Shown here in pieces: positions 27,288 to 35,473 of a stretch of DNA of 64,000 nucleotides; positions within the stretch are counted from its first letter, which is position 1, and the number at the start of each line of letters is the position of its first letter. A program made the translations under genes and the position numbers. This stretch comes from Thermohalobaculum sp039815685 (GTDB taxonomy: Bacteria > Pseudomonadota > Alphaproteobacteria > Rhodobacterales > Rhodobacteraceae), in the NCBI GenBank assembly GCA_039815685.1, contig JBCBYV010000007.1, positions 1 to 64,000 of the forward strand, in the 5' to 3' direction. The notes below the pieces were generated by a model. It did not search any database. It saw only the letters and a list, made by a program, of their open reading frames with translations, and was not told the DNA's origin.

Positions 27288-28169
27288 TCAGCCGCCGAGG
27301 GTCTTCGCAACCTCGGCCGCGAAATCCTCTTCTTCCTTCTCGATCCCCTCGCCCACCTCGAGGCGCGCGAAGGCCGCAACCTTGCCGCCCCCGGCCTCCG
27401 TCACGGCCTTCTCGACCGAGAGGTCGGAGTTGATCACGAAGGCCTGCTTCACGAGGCAGACCTCCTGGTAGAACTTGTTCATCCGGCCGACGATCATCTT
27501 CTCGATGACGTTGTCGGGCTTGCCGGACTGCTTCGCCTGCTCGGTCAGGACCTCCTTCTCACGCTCGACGAGCGCGGGATCGAGGTCGTCGACATCGAGC
27601 GACGCGGGGTTCGTCGCCGCCACATGCATCGCGACCTGGCGGCCGATGCCCTCCTGGCCGGCCTCGCTAAGGCCCACCAGCACGCCGATCTTGCCCATGC
27701 CGTCCGTGACCGCGTTGTGCGTGTAGGCCGCCACCGTGGGCGCCTCCACGACCGACATGCGCCGAAGCGTCATGTTCTCCCCGATGGTCGCCACCTTGTC
27801 GGTGATGACCTCGGCCACGGTCTTGCCGCCCATCGGCGCCGCCTTCAGCGCTTCGACGTCCGAGACGGTGAGCGCGATCTTGGTGATCTCGGCCACCATT
27901 GCCTGGAACTCGGCATTGCGCGCCACGAAGTCGGTCTCGGCATTGACCTCTATGGCCACGCCCTTCGAGCCCTCGACCGCGACCGAGACGACGCCCTCGG
28001 CTGCCGTGCGGCCCGACTTCTTCGCAGCCTTCGCCAGACCCTTCGTGCGCAGCCAGTCCACCGCCGCCTCCATATCGCCATCGGTTTCGGTCAGCGCCTT
28101 CTTGGCATCCATCATGCCGGCGCCCGTCTGGTCACGCAGTTCCTTCACCAGGCTCGCGGTGATCGCCAT
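27288..28169 (-). CDS. tsf: Translation elongation factor Ts
   Basis: EF-Ts is the nucleotide exchange factor for EF-Tu. The 293-residue protein begins AITASLVKELRDQTGAGMM with the conserved UBA-like N-domain and the exchange motif, followed by two core domains and the coiled-coil insertion. GGAGAGG precedes the ATG. The frame is open further upstream to a TTG near 28295 but that is not EF-Ts sequence. tsf is normally directly behind rpsB; here the two are 1.7 kb apart. It ends at a strong terminator. Confidence 0.96.
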   Translation of the reverse strand: MAITASLVKELRDQTGAGMMDAKKALTETDGDMEAAVDWLRTKGLAKAAKKSGRTAAEGVVSVAVEGSKGVAIEVNAETDFVARNAEFQAMVAEITKIALTVSDVEALKAAPMGGKTVAEVITDKVATIGENMTLRRMSVVEAPTVAAYTHNAVTDGMGKIGVLVGLSEAGQEGIGRQVAMHVAATNPASLDVDDLDPALVEREKEVLTEQAKQSGKPDNVIEKMIVGRMNKFYQEVCLVKQAFVINSDLSVEKAVTEAGGGKVAAFARLEVGEGIEKEEEDFAAEVAKTLGG

Positions 28170-28291
28170 CGTCCTCTCCATGAGCATAACGGAGGGCGCA
28201 GAGGTGTTGCGTCCTCGAGTTTCGTGCGCGGCCCTAACCGCTCGCGGCGCACAAAGCAATGGTGTCGCCCGGCGGACGCCCGCAGGCGCTC

Positions 28292-28828
28292 TCAACCGTC
28301 GGGCTCGCCCTCGACCTTATCCCTCGCCCAGTCGAAGAAGGCCTGTGCCTGAGCAGCGGCATCATGCGCCTCGGCGCGGATATAACTCAGCGTCCCCTCG
28401 CCCACGACCTCGCGCGATTCCCGATCGGTCTGGCCGTAGATCACGAGCCCGAAGCAATAGACCATCGGCAGGATCCGCGAGCGCGCTGGCAGGAGCACCG
28501 CGAAGGTGATCGCAAGCGCCAAGGGCGCCGCAACTTGCCATGGAAACCACGGCTCCTTGCGTTCGCCAACAAGGTTTGAGCCCGGTAGGAAGTTCCGCCC
28601 CGACGGGCGATAGTCTTGATCCATCAGAGCCTGATTGAGAAACCCGAGATAGAAGTCCTTCAGCAGGATGCCCGTCAGGCCCATCACGCCGAAAAGCACC
28701 AGCGCCATGACCTTCGCGCCGTCCTCTCCCGCCTGGCTCCGCACCAGGATCGCGATCATCGGCAGGGCGAGGAGCGCGAACGGGCCGTATCCGTTCTGCG
28801 CGACAAATTCCGCAACCGTGTCCGACAT
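28292..28828 (-). CDS. Small polytopic membrane protein of unknown function
   Basis: I do not recognise this 178-residue protein. Hydrophobic segments at about 14-29, 38-57, 97-113 and 117-132 suggest three or four membrane spans, with a polar loop (60-95) and a charged C-terminal tail (SREVVGEGTLSYIRAEAHDA). GAGGGG stands a few bases before the ATG. It lies between rpsB and tsf on the same strand as both, so it may be read from the rpsB promoter if transcription passes the hairpin at 29850. Confidence 0.7.
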   Translation of the reverse strand: MSDTVAEFVAQNGYGPFALLALPMIAILVRSQAGEDGAKVMALVLFGVMGLTGILLKDFYLGFLNQALMDQDYRPSGRNFLPGSNLVGERKEPWFPWQVAAPLALAITFAVLLPARSRILPMVYCFGLVIYGQTDRESREVVGEGTLSYIRAEAHDAAAQAQAFFDWARDKVEGEPDG

Positions 28829-29130
28829 TACCCCTCTCAGAAATCATCCGGCTTAGAAATTCATGCGGGCAAGGCAACCCGGCACCCCGCCGTCCGTCAA
28901 CCGATATGCTCGCCCGCGCGCACAATGCGGACAAGCGCTACCCGCCGGCCACGCTTGCTACGCTGCACCATGAACGCCGCGCAGAACGCTCGGAGAGCCT
29001 CGTCAAAGAACGGCCGCTAACCGGCATCTCTCTGCGAATTTCGAGAAAAGACAGGCATTTGCAACGAAAACATCGCTTTCAGCGGGAGCCAACTCGCGCT
29101 ATGGTTGCAGCGCAACGGAAAGGATCTCAG
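28829..29130. other. Gap between the divergent 28292-28828 and 29131-29832 genes
   Basis: About 300 bases with no convincing gene. The frame of the downstream surface protein is open through much of it, but the translation (Arg/His-rich) is not family-like. The stretch from about 29040 to 29100 is richer in A and T than its surroundings and probably holds the promoter of the downstream gene; no clear -35/-10 pair could be fixed. Confidence 0.4.
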
Positions 29131-29832
29131 ATGGCACCTCGCAAGCTTGTCATGGTGGCTATGTTGCTTTCCGGCTTCACCGCGCCCGCTAGCGCCGTGA
29201 CGTTGGATTTCGTGTTCAATGACGCGTTCTTCTCGTCGGGTGCGGGCAACACGACGCCGAGCATCGACACGCTGGGCACGTCCAACAACTCGGGCGTCAC
29301 GTCGATTGCCGTGACAAGTCCGCTGCTGAACTTCGTCATCGAGGGCGATGAGGCTGGCACGCCGACCAACATCAACATCGCGAATACCGGCGGGCTTGGC
29401 GTGCAGGGCAACCCTGAGTCCGGCAATATCGGGCTCGATGAGAGCATCTCCTTTCTGTTCTCGCCCGTATCCGGCTTCGTGATTACCGCCGTTCGCGTCG
29501 GCATCACCGAGGATGATGACGAGGTCGAGAACTTCTTCTTCAACGATGCGTCGGTGCCGGCGAACCAGCAGTCGATCGATGGCTCGGTCACGCCGGACAA
29601 CACGCCGGTCGAGTTCGACGCAACGCCGTTCGTGTCGCTCACCGCCGTGACGCCGAGCCTGCAGATCATCGGGGCAGCCGCGAACGACCCGAACGCGGAT
29701 CTCGGCGTCCGGATCGAGACGCTGAGCGTCGATCTCCTTGAGATACCGCTGCCGCTTTCCTTGTTGCTTCTCGGATCGGGCCTCGCGGGCTTTGCCATGC
29801 TGCGCCGGCGCGAACGGACGGCAACTCTCTGA
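29131..29832 (+). CDS. Exported protein with PEP-CTERM/VPLPA-like sorting tail
   Basis: The 233-residue product has a signal peptide (MAPRKLVMVAMLLSGF...PASA, cut near residue 21), a beta-rich Asn/Thr/Asp-rich body with low Cys and Lys, and a C-terminal tripartite tail: EIPLPLS, a hydrophobic stretch LLLLGSGLAGFAML and a final RRRER cluster. That tail is the layout of PEP-CTERM and VPLPA-CTERM proteins, which are processed by exosortase-type enzymes; the motif here reads IPLPL. GGAAAGGA precedes the ATG. Its function is unknown; such proteins are usually tied to exopolysaccharide or surface matrix. It is the only plus-strand gene between rpsB and tsf. Confidence 0.8.
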   Translation: MAPRKLVMVAMLLSGFTAPASAVTLDFVFNDAFFSSGAGNTTPSIDTLGTSNNSGVTSIAVTSPLLNFVIEGDEAGTPTNINIANTGGLGVQGNPESGNIGLDESISFLFSPVSGFVITAVRVGITEDDDEVENFFFNDASVPANQQSIDGSVTPDNTPVEFDATPFVSLTAVTPSLQIIGAAANDPNADLGVRIETLSVDLLEIPLPLSLLLLGSGLAGFAMLRRRERTATL

Positions 29833-29849
29833 GAAGCCTCGCAGAATCG

Positions 29850-29883
29850 AGAAGGGCCGCGGCTTCGACACCGCGGCCCTTCT
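29850..29883. terminator. Bidirectional hairpin between the sorted protein and rpsB
   Basis: A perfect 13-bp inverted repeat (AGAAGGGCCGCGG and CCGCGGCCCTTCT) with an 8-base loop lies between two converging genes. T-runs are short on both sides (GCATTTC on the plus side), but the stem is strong enough to act as a terminator in both directions. Confidence 0.75.
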
Positions 29884-29905
29884 GCATTTCCGTCAGGCGC
29901 CTAGA

Positions 29906-30730
29906 TTACGCCTCGGCCGCCTTCTGCTGCTCTTCCGCCGCAGGCTCGACCGGCGCAGCCTCGGCAGCAGCCGGCTCCTCGGCGGGCAGCTCCTCCACCG
30001 GCAGATCCTCCATCGCGCCGATATCGAAGCCGGCATCGCCCATCTGGCTCGCCATGCCGTCGATCACCGACCGGGCGGCGAGGTCGCAATAGAGCGAGAT
30101 CGCGCGGCTCGCATCGTCGTTCCCGGGGATCGGGTATGTCACACCGTCCGGGTCGCAGTTCGTATCCAGGATCGCGACGACGGGGATGCCGAGCTTCTTC
30201 GCCTCGGCAATCGCCAGCGCTTCCTTGTTAGTGTCGATCACGAAGAGCATGTCCGGCAGACCGCCAAGCTCGCGGATGCCGCCGAGGCTGAGCGTCAGCT
30301 TGTTCCGCTCCCGCTCGAGGCCGAGACGCTCGCGCTTGGTGAAGCCCGAGGCTCCGCCGTCGAGCTGCTCGTCGAGATCGCGCAGCCGGTTGATCGAGTT
30401 CGACACGGTCTTCCAGTTGGTGAGCGTGCCGCCGAGCCAGCGGTGGTTCATGAAGTACTGCGCCGAGCGCTGGGCCGCGTCTGCCAGCGGCTGCTGCGCC
30501 GCGCGCTTGGTGCCGACAAAGAGGATGCGTCCGCCCTTGGCCACCGTGTCGCGCATCGCCTGCAGCGCTGCATCGAGCATCGGGACGGTCTGGGTGAGGT
30601 CGAGGATGTGGATGCCGTTGCGGTCCCCGTAGATGAAGGGGGCCATGCGCGGGTTCCACCGGTGCGTCTGGTGGCCGAAGTGAACGCCAGCTTCAAGGAG
30701 CTGACGCAGGCTGAAGTCAGGCAGCGCCAT
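29906..30730 (-). CDS. rpsB: Small ribosomal subunit protein uS2
   Basis: uS2 bridges the head and body of the 30S subunit and is needed for bS1 binding. Typical segments are LLEAGVHFGHQTHRWNPRM, ILDLTQTV, LFVGTKRAAQ, FMNHRWLGGTLTNWKT and LFVIDTNKEALAIAEA. The 274-residue protein ends with an Ala/Glu-rich acidic tail of about 40 residues (AEEPAAAEAAPVEP), common in alphaproteobacteria. AAAGGAAA precedes ATG 30730. It is separated from tsf by two unrelated genes. Confidence 0.97.
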   Translation of the reverse strand: MALPDFSLRQLLEAGVHFGHQTHRWNPRMAPFIYGDRNGIHILDLTQTVPMLDAALQAMRDTVAKGGRILFVGTKRAAQQPLADAAQRSAQYFMNHRWLGGTLTNWKTVSNSINRLRDLDEQLDGGASGFTKRERLGLERERNKLTLSLGGIRELGGLPDMLFVIDTNKEALAIAEAKKLGIPVVAILDTNCDPDGVTYPIPGNDDASRAISLYCDLAARSVIDGMASQMGDAGFDIGAMEDLPVEELPAEEPAAAEAAPVEPAAEEQQKAAEA

Positions 30731-30988
30731 AAGTCCGTTTCCTTTCCGGTTTTGGCCTCGGCAGGGGATCAGAAGCGTGTGCTCCAACCGGTGGACCGAC
30801 GGGGATGTCTCCCCCGACCGGCCCGGCCCCTGCCTGTGTTGTGGCGGGCGCGTTAGCCGGAAACGGTCGCGTTGGCAAGTCATCACGACAGGCGATCTCT
30901 GCGAGCGGGCACACGGAATGCGGGAAAATCCGTCCTTGCACCGCACACAGACTCACCGAATTGTTCCTGTGGGTGTTGGAGAGTTGGT

Positions 30989-32272
30989 ATGGCGTATGAT
31001 CATCAGAAAGGGCTGTTCGCCGAAGGGCGAATGGTCGACCGATTTGAGAGCGCGACGGCGCTCAAGATCCTCGTAGGGCTCGTGGGGCTGGTCATTTTCT
31101 CGGCCATCTCCGTCATCTGGGGCCAACTCGCAGGTCTGGCGCCGATAGGCGAGCCTGGCTCGGTCGCGGCCAACGATTTCTCGGCGTTCTGGGCGGCGGG
31201 GCGGCTCGGCCTTTCGGAGCCTCTTGCCGTGCTCGACCCGGCGAAGCTTGCAGCCGTGCAGAACTGGCCCGGTACCGGAACCAATACTGGGTCGGGCACT
31301 GCGACGCATACTGGGGCAGCAACCTATTTCCCCTTCGCCTACCCGCCCGCCTGGCTCATGATGATGCTGCCGCTCGGTGCGCTGCCCTACGCTGCCGCCT
31401 GGCCGCTCTTCGTCGTGGTGGGCCTCACGGCCTTCGCGGCATCGCTGTGGGCCGCACTCTCGTCGGTGCCAAGCGCGCGCGCCTCCCTGACACTCGCGGC
31501 CATCGCAGCGCCGGTGATGCTGTTCAGCTTCGTCGAAGGGCAGACACCGCTTCTCTGGCTGGCACTCGTCCTCGCGATCACGACGGCCCTCTTCGCCGGT
31601 CGGCCCATCCTGGCCGGGCTCCTGTGCGGGCTCGTCGCCATGAAGCCGCAGCTCGCGCCGCTGGTCGCCATCGCGGTCGTCGCCTACGCCCTGCCTCGAC
31701 CGGCGTTGCGGCTCACCATTCCGGCTGCATTCGTCTCCTACGCCGCCGTCTGCCTGCTGCCGCTCCTCCATACCGGAGCGTCGTACTGGGTGGACTGGTT
31801 CGGCGCCGTCGGCGACATGGCCAGCCGGATCGCGGTCGCCGAGAACGCCTGGGGCGCGATGCTCCCCTGGTACGCGGCTTTGCGCGTCGCCGGGATCGGG
31901 CACGGTCTGGCACTGGCGCTGCAGGGCGGCGTGGCGGTCGTCATCGCAGCCGCCATCGCCTGGCTGTGGTGGAGACCGCACATCCCCGTCTTCCTGCGTC
32001 TGGCCGGTCTTCTCGTGGCCGTACCGCTCGCCGCACCCAGCGCCTGGTACTATGAGGCACTCGCCTTCTCAACCGCCGCCGTCTTCCTGGCCGCCGCTCG
32101 ATACGACCGCACGGCGCTGCGGCGGCTGCATCTGATCCTCATCTGGGCACTGCCGGGCTATCTCGCCCCCCTCGGTCAGGTCGTGCCTCTGCCCTTCGTC
32201 ACCGCCCCCCTCGCAACGCTCCTCCTCCTCAACGTCCTGCGCGATGCGAAACGGGGCATCGCATCGGAATGA
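30989..32272 (+). CDS. GT87 (DUF2029)-like membrane glycosyltransferase
   Basis: The 427-residue protein has about ten membrane segments and the pattern of the DUF2029/GT87 family of polyprenol-phosphate-sugar-dependent GT-C glycosyltransferases: an early acidic motif NDFSAFWAAGRLG in the first periplasmic loop, YPPAWLMMMLPLG, FSFVEGQTPLLWLAL and AGLLCGLVAMKPQLAPL. The sugar and acceptor are unknown. A GGAGAG precedes ATG 30989; an ATG at 31031 is an alternative. Its stop overlaps the miaA start by 4 bases, so the two are translationally coupled, although their functions seem unrelated. Confidence 0.8.
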   Translation: MAYDHQKGLFAEGRMVDRFESATALKILVGLVGLVIFSAISVIWGQLAGLAPIGEPGSVAANDFSAFWAAGRLGLSEPLAVLDPAKLAAVQNWPGTGTNTGSGTATHTGAATYFPFAYPPAWLMMMLPLGALPYAAAWPLFVVVGLTAFAASLWAALSSVPSARASLTLAAIAAPVMLFSFVEGQTPLLWLALVLAITTALFAGRPILAGLLCGLVAMKPQLAPLVAIAVVAYALPRPALRLTIPAAFVSYAAVCLLPLLHTGASYWVDWFGAVGDMASRIAVAENAWGAMLPWYAALRVAGIGHGLALALQGGVAVVIAAAIAWLWWRPHIPVFLRLAGLLVAVPLAAPSAWYYEALAFSTAAVFLAAARYDRTALRRLHLILIWALPGYLAPLGQVVPLPFVTAPLATLLLLNVLRDAKRGIASE

Positions 32273-33192
32273 AGCCGATCCTGCTCGCCGGCCCCACGGC
32301 CGCCGGGAAATCGGAGCTGGCGCTCGCCCTGGCGGAAACGCTAGGCGGGTGCGTGATCAATGCCGACAGCCAGCAGGTCTACGCCGCATGGCGCATCCTC
32401 AGCGCGCGGCCGGATGCGGCGGCAGAGGCGCGCGCCCCGCATCGGCTCTACGGACACCTGCCGCTCGACGCCCGACACTCCGCCGGCGATTGGCTCCGCG
32501 CGCTCACGCCCGTCCTCAAAGAAGCAGCGCCTAACGATAAGCGCCCGATCATCACGGGCGGCACGGGCCTCTACTTCCGTGCCCTGACGGAGGGATTGAG
32601 CGAGATCCCGGATATCCCGGCAGAGATCCGAAACACCCTCGCCGCGCGGTTCGAGAACGAAGGCCTCGCGGCGGTCTCGGCGGAACTCGCCGAGCGGGAC
32701 CCCGATACTGCGGCGGAGATCGATCGCGCCAATCCGGCCCGGGTCCTGCGCGCGCTCGAAGTGGTGGAGGCAACGGGCCGCGGCCTTGCCGACTGGCAAG
32801 CCTCGACCCCGCCGCCCCTTCTGCCCGCCGGCGACGCCATCTGCCTCGTGATCGAAGCGCCGGCCGCCTGGCTCGACGCCCGAATCGCCGACCGCTTCGC
32901 CGGCATGATGGCTGGCGGCGCGGTCGAGGAGGTGCGTGCGGCCCGTGCCTCCGGCGCCGATCCTACGCTGCCGGGCATGAAGGCCATCGGGGTGGCCGAG
33001 ATCAGCAGCTTCCTCGATGGCACGGCGACGCGCGACGAGACGGTCGCGGCGGGCACGCTCGCCACCCGCCGCTATGCCAAGCGTCAGCGTACCTGGTTCC
33101 GCAACCAGATGCCGGGATGGGTCCGCCTGCTCGCCGAGGACCGCCCGCTCGACCGCGCGGTAGCCACCGTTCGCGCCGCCGATCAGGCCTGA
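32269..33192 (+). CDS. miaA: tRNA dimethylallyltransferase
   Basis: MiaA adds an isopentenyl group to A37 of tRNAs that read codons beginning with U. The 307-residue protein has the P-loop GPTAAGKS (8-15), INADSQQVYAAWRI, ITGGTGLYFRALTEGLS and the C-terminal GMKAIGVAEI and RRYAKRQRTWFRNQ segments that bind the anticodon stem. Start overlaps the upstream gene's stop. It is followed by the regulatory leader of ilvB. Confidence 0.96.
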   Translation: MKPILLAGPTAAGKSELALALAETLGGCVINADSQQVYAAWRILSARPDAAAEARAPHRLYGHLPLDARHSAGDWLRALTPVLKEAAPNDKRPIITGGTGLYFRALTEGLSEIPDIPAEIRNTLAARFENEGLAAVSAELAERDPDTAAEIDRANPARVLRALEVVEATGRGLADWQASTPPPLLPAGDAICLVIEAPAAWLDARIADRFAGMMAGGAVEEVRAARASGADPTLPGMKAIGVAEISSFLDGTATRDETVAAGTLATRRYAKRQRTWFRNQMPGWVRLLAEDRPLDRAVATVRAADQA

Positions 33193-33333
33193 TTTCGCGA
33201 AAGTTCTGCTCACGACGCCCACTGCGACAGAAAGTGCTGCACAGAACCCCAAAATCGGTCGATCCTGCACGTATCGGCGCTTGACCTCTCGAACGAAGCA
33301 CCTCACAACAGCGCCACGAAAGGAACGGGGCGA

Positions 33334-33381
33334 ATGGCACTTCTTATCGTAGCGCTAGCGCATGGGGACCGGACGGGCTGA
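33334..33381 (+). CDS. ilvL: Branched-chain amino acid leader peptide
   Basis: A 15-codon frame encodes MALLIVALAHGDRTG. Residues 3-6 and 8 are Leu, Leu, Ile, Val and Leu, the regulatory amino acids of the downstream enzymes. AAAGGA lies 9 bases before the ATG. A terminator with seven Ts follows 28 bases after the TGA, and ilvB starts about 110 bases after the stop. The arrangement is that of a classical attenuator: stalling on Leu/Ile/Val codons would prevent the terminator from forming. A TTGACC at 33281 could be the -35 box, but no good -10 box is seen. Confidence 0.85.
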   Translation: MALLIVALAHGDRTG

Positions 33382-33409
33382 GAGACCCGAACCGACCATG
33401 CGCCTCATG

Positions 33410-33431
33410 AGCCCCGACCGGGGCTTTTTTT
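33410..33431 (+). terminator. Attenuator terminator before ilvB
   Basis: AGCCCC (33410-33415) pairs with GGGGCT (33420-33425) around GACC, followed by a run of seven Ts (33425-33431). The preceding GGGGACCGGACGGGCT segment (33363-33379) can pair with part of this stem and is a candidate antiterminator strand. Confidence 0.88.
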
Positions 33432-33492
33432 GTGCCCGATGAGTGTCAGACGCCCCAGCCCAGACGGCGCGACACACGCAAGGAGTAGGACG

Positions 33493-35298
33493 ATGTCGAC
33501 CGATACGCTGACCACGCTGCCCGCTGAGGGAGCGGCCGAACCCATCGACACCCGGCGCGAGATGACCGGGGCGGAGATGGTGGTCGAGGCCCTTATTCAG
33601 CAGGGCGTCGAAGTGGTATTCGGCTATCCGGGCGGCGCGGTCCTTCCGATCTATGACGAGATCTTCAAGCGGCCGGAGCTTCGTCACGTCCTCGTCCGCC
33701 ACGAACAGGGGGCGACGCATATGGCGGAGGGCTATGCCCGCTCCACCGGCAAGCCCGGCGTCGTGCTCGTCACTTCCGGCCCTGGCGCGACCAACGCGGT
33801 CACCGGCATGACGGACGCGCTGATGGACTCGATCCCGATGATCGTACTGACGGGTCAGGTGCCGACCTTCATGATCGGCAACGACGCCTTTCAGGAAGCG
33901 GATACCGTCGGCATCACCCGGCCCTGCACCAAGCATAACTGGCTGGTGAAGGACACGGACGAGCTGTCGGAGACCATCCACCGCGCCTTCCACGTCGCCA
34001 CCAATGGCCGCCCCGGCCCGGTGCTGGTCGACATCCCGAAGGACGTGCAGTTCGCCTCCGGCCGCTACACCGAGAAGGCGGACGCCAAGACCGAGAGCTA
34101 TGCGCCGAAGCGGCGCGGCGACCGGGCGATGATCGAGGCGGCGGTGGACCTCCTCGAACGCGCCGAGCGCCCGATCCTCTATACGGGTGGCGGTGTCATC
34201 AACTCGGGCGACCGGGCGACTGAGCTCCTGCGCGAACTGGCGGCAGAGACCGGCTTCCCGGTGACCTCCACACTCATGGGCCTCGGCTGCTACCCAGCGA
34301 GCGGGTCGCAGTGGCTCGGCATGCTGGGCATGCACGGCACCTATGAAGCCAACATGGCGATGCACGGCTCGGACGCGATGTTCTGCATCGGCGCGCGCTT
34401 CGACGACCGGATCACCGGCAAGCTCGACGCCTTCAGCCCCGGCTCGGCGAAAGTGCATATCGATATCGACCCCTCGAGCATCAACAAGAACATCCATGTC
34501 GAGGTGCCGATCATCGGCGACGTGACCGAGGTGCTGGCGGAGATGCTGGAGATCTGGCGCGCCCGCGGCAGCCGCAAGCGCGACATCGCGGCCTGGTGGG
34601 CCACGATCGCGGGATGGAAGGGCGTCAACTGCCTCGCCTACCGCCGCTCCGAGACCGAGATCAAACCGCAGCACGCGCTGGAGCGGCTGGAGGCGCTGAC
34701 CAAGGACCACGACCGCTATGTCACGACCGAGGTCGGCCAGCACCAGATGTGGGCGGCTCAGTTCATGGGCTTCGAGGGACCAAAGCGCTGGATGACATCC
34801 GGCGGTCTCGGCACCATGGGCTACGGCCTGCCCGCCAGCATCGGCGTGCAGATCGCCCATCCGGACGCGCTCGTGATCAACGTGGCGGGCGAGGCGTCCT
34901 GGATGATGGTCATGCAGGAGATGTCGACCGCCGTGCAGTACCGCGCGCCGGTGAAGCAGTTCATCCTCAACAACGAACGCCTCGGCATGGTGCGCCAGTG
35001 GCAGGAACTGCTGCATGGCGAGCGCTACAGCCACAGCTATTCCGAGGCGCTGCCGGACTTCGTGAAGCTGGCGGAGGCCTTCGGCTGCAAGGGCATCAAG
35101 GTGGAGGACCCTGCCGACCTCGACGCCGCGATCCAGGAGATGCTCGACTACGACGGCCCAGTCATTCTCGACTGCCTCGTGACGCGGCACGAGAACTGCT
35201 TCCCGATGATCCCGTCGGGCAAGGCCCATAACGAGATGCTGCTCGGCGAGGCCGAGACGCAGGGCGCCATCGAGAGCGGCGGCGCCGTCCTCGTCTGA
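33493..35298 (+). CDS. ilvB: Acetolactate synthase, catalytic subunit
   Basis: The large subunit of acetohydroxyacid synthase joins two pyruvates, or pyruvate and 2-oxobutyrate, using ThDP, in valine, leucine and isoleucine synthesis. The 601-residue protein has FGYPGGAVLPIYDE, Glu71 in RHEQGATHMAEGYAR (ThDP activation), the FAD-binding middle domain and the C-terminal ThDP site from GEAS (466-469) to Asn493-Asn494. The second residue of the usual GDG/GDAS motif is Glu here. AAGGAG precedes the ATG. Expression should be controlled by the upstream leader peptide and attenuator. Confidence 0.96.
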   Translation: MSTDTLTTLPAEGAAEPIDTRREMTGAEMVVEALIQQGVEVVFGYPGGAVLPIYDEIFKRPELRHVLVRHEQGATHMAEGYARSTGKPGVVLVTSGPGATNAVTGMTDALMDSIPMIVLTGQVPTFMIGNDAFQEADTVGITRPCTKHNWLVKDTDELSETIHRAFHVATNGRPGPVLVDIPKDVQFASGRYTEKADAKTESYAPKRRGDRAMIEAAVDLLERAERPILYTGGGVINSGDRATELLRELAAETGFPVTSTLMGLGCYPASGSQWLGMLGMHGTYEANMAMHGSDAMFCIGARFDDRITGKLDAFSPGSAKVHIDIDPSSINKNIHVEVPIIGDVTEVLAEMLEIWRARGSRKRDIAAWWATIAGWKGVNCLAYRRSETEIKPQHALERLEALTKDHDRYVTTEVGQHQMWAAQFMGFEGPKRWMTSGGLGTMGYGLPASIGVQIAHPDALVINVAGEASWMMVMQEMSTAVQYRAPVKQFILNNERLGMVRQWQELLHGERYSHSYSEALPDFVKLAEAFGCKGIKVEDPADLDAAIQEMLDYDGPVILDCLVTRHENCFPMIPSGKAHNEMLLGEAETQGAIESGGAVLV

Positions 35299-35318
35299 CC
35301 CAGCAGCAAGCGAGATGC

Positions 35319-35388
35319 GTCCCGGGCCTGACCCGGGACCTCCTGGCCAGGCGCGCCGAAGAAGGAGGTCCCGGGTGGAGCCCGGGAC
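35319..35388. repeat. Inverted pair of REP-like palindromes
   Basis: Two hairpins, each with perfect 8-bp arms GTCCCGGG/CCCGGGAC and a 5-base loop, lie at 35319-35339 and 35368-35388. They are in opposite orientation: CCTCCT follows the first and AGGAGG precedes the second, so the whole forms a larger inverted repeat around an 18-base centre. It sits inside the ilvB-ilvN spacer and could stabilise or process the mRNA. Confidence 0.8.
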
Positions 35389-35473
35389 ATATAGCACCCG
35401 GGCTGCGCGCCGGTATTCACGGGGCCGCCCGTTTCGGCTATCGAGCGCACTCCGAATGAATGTGAGACCCCGA

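Noticed and set aside
28829..29130. The rpsB-tsf insertion as a mobile element
   Set aside because: No transposase, integrase or target-site repeat is seen; base composition is only slightly different.
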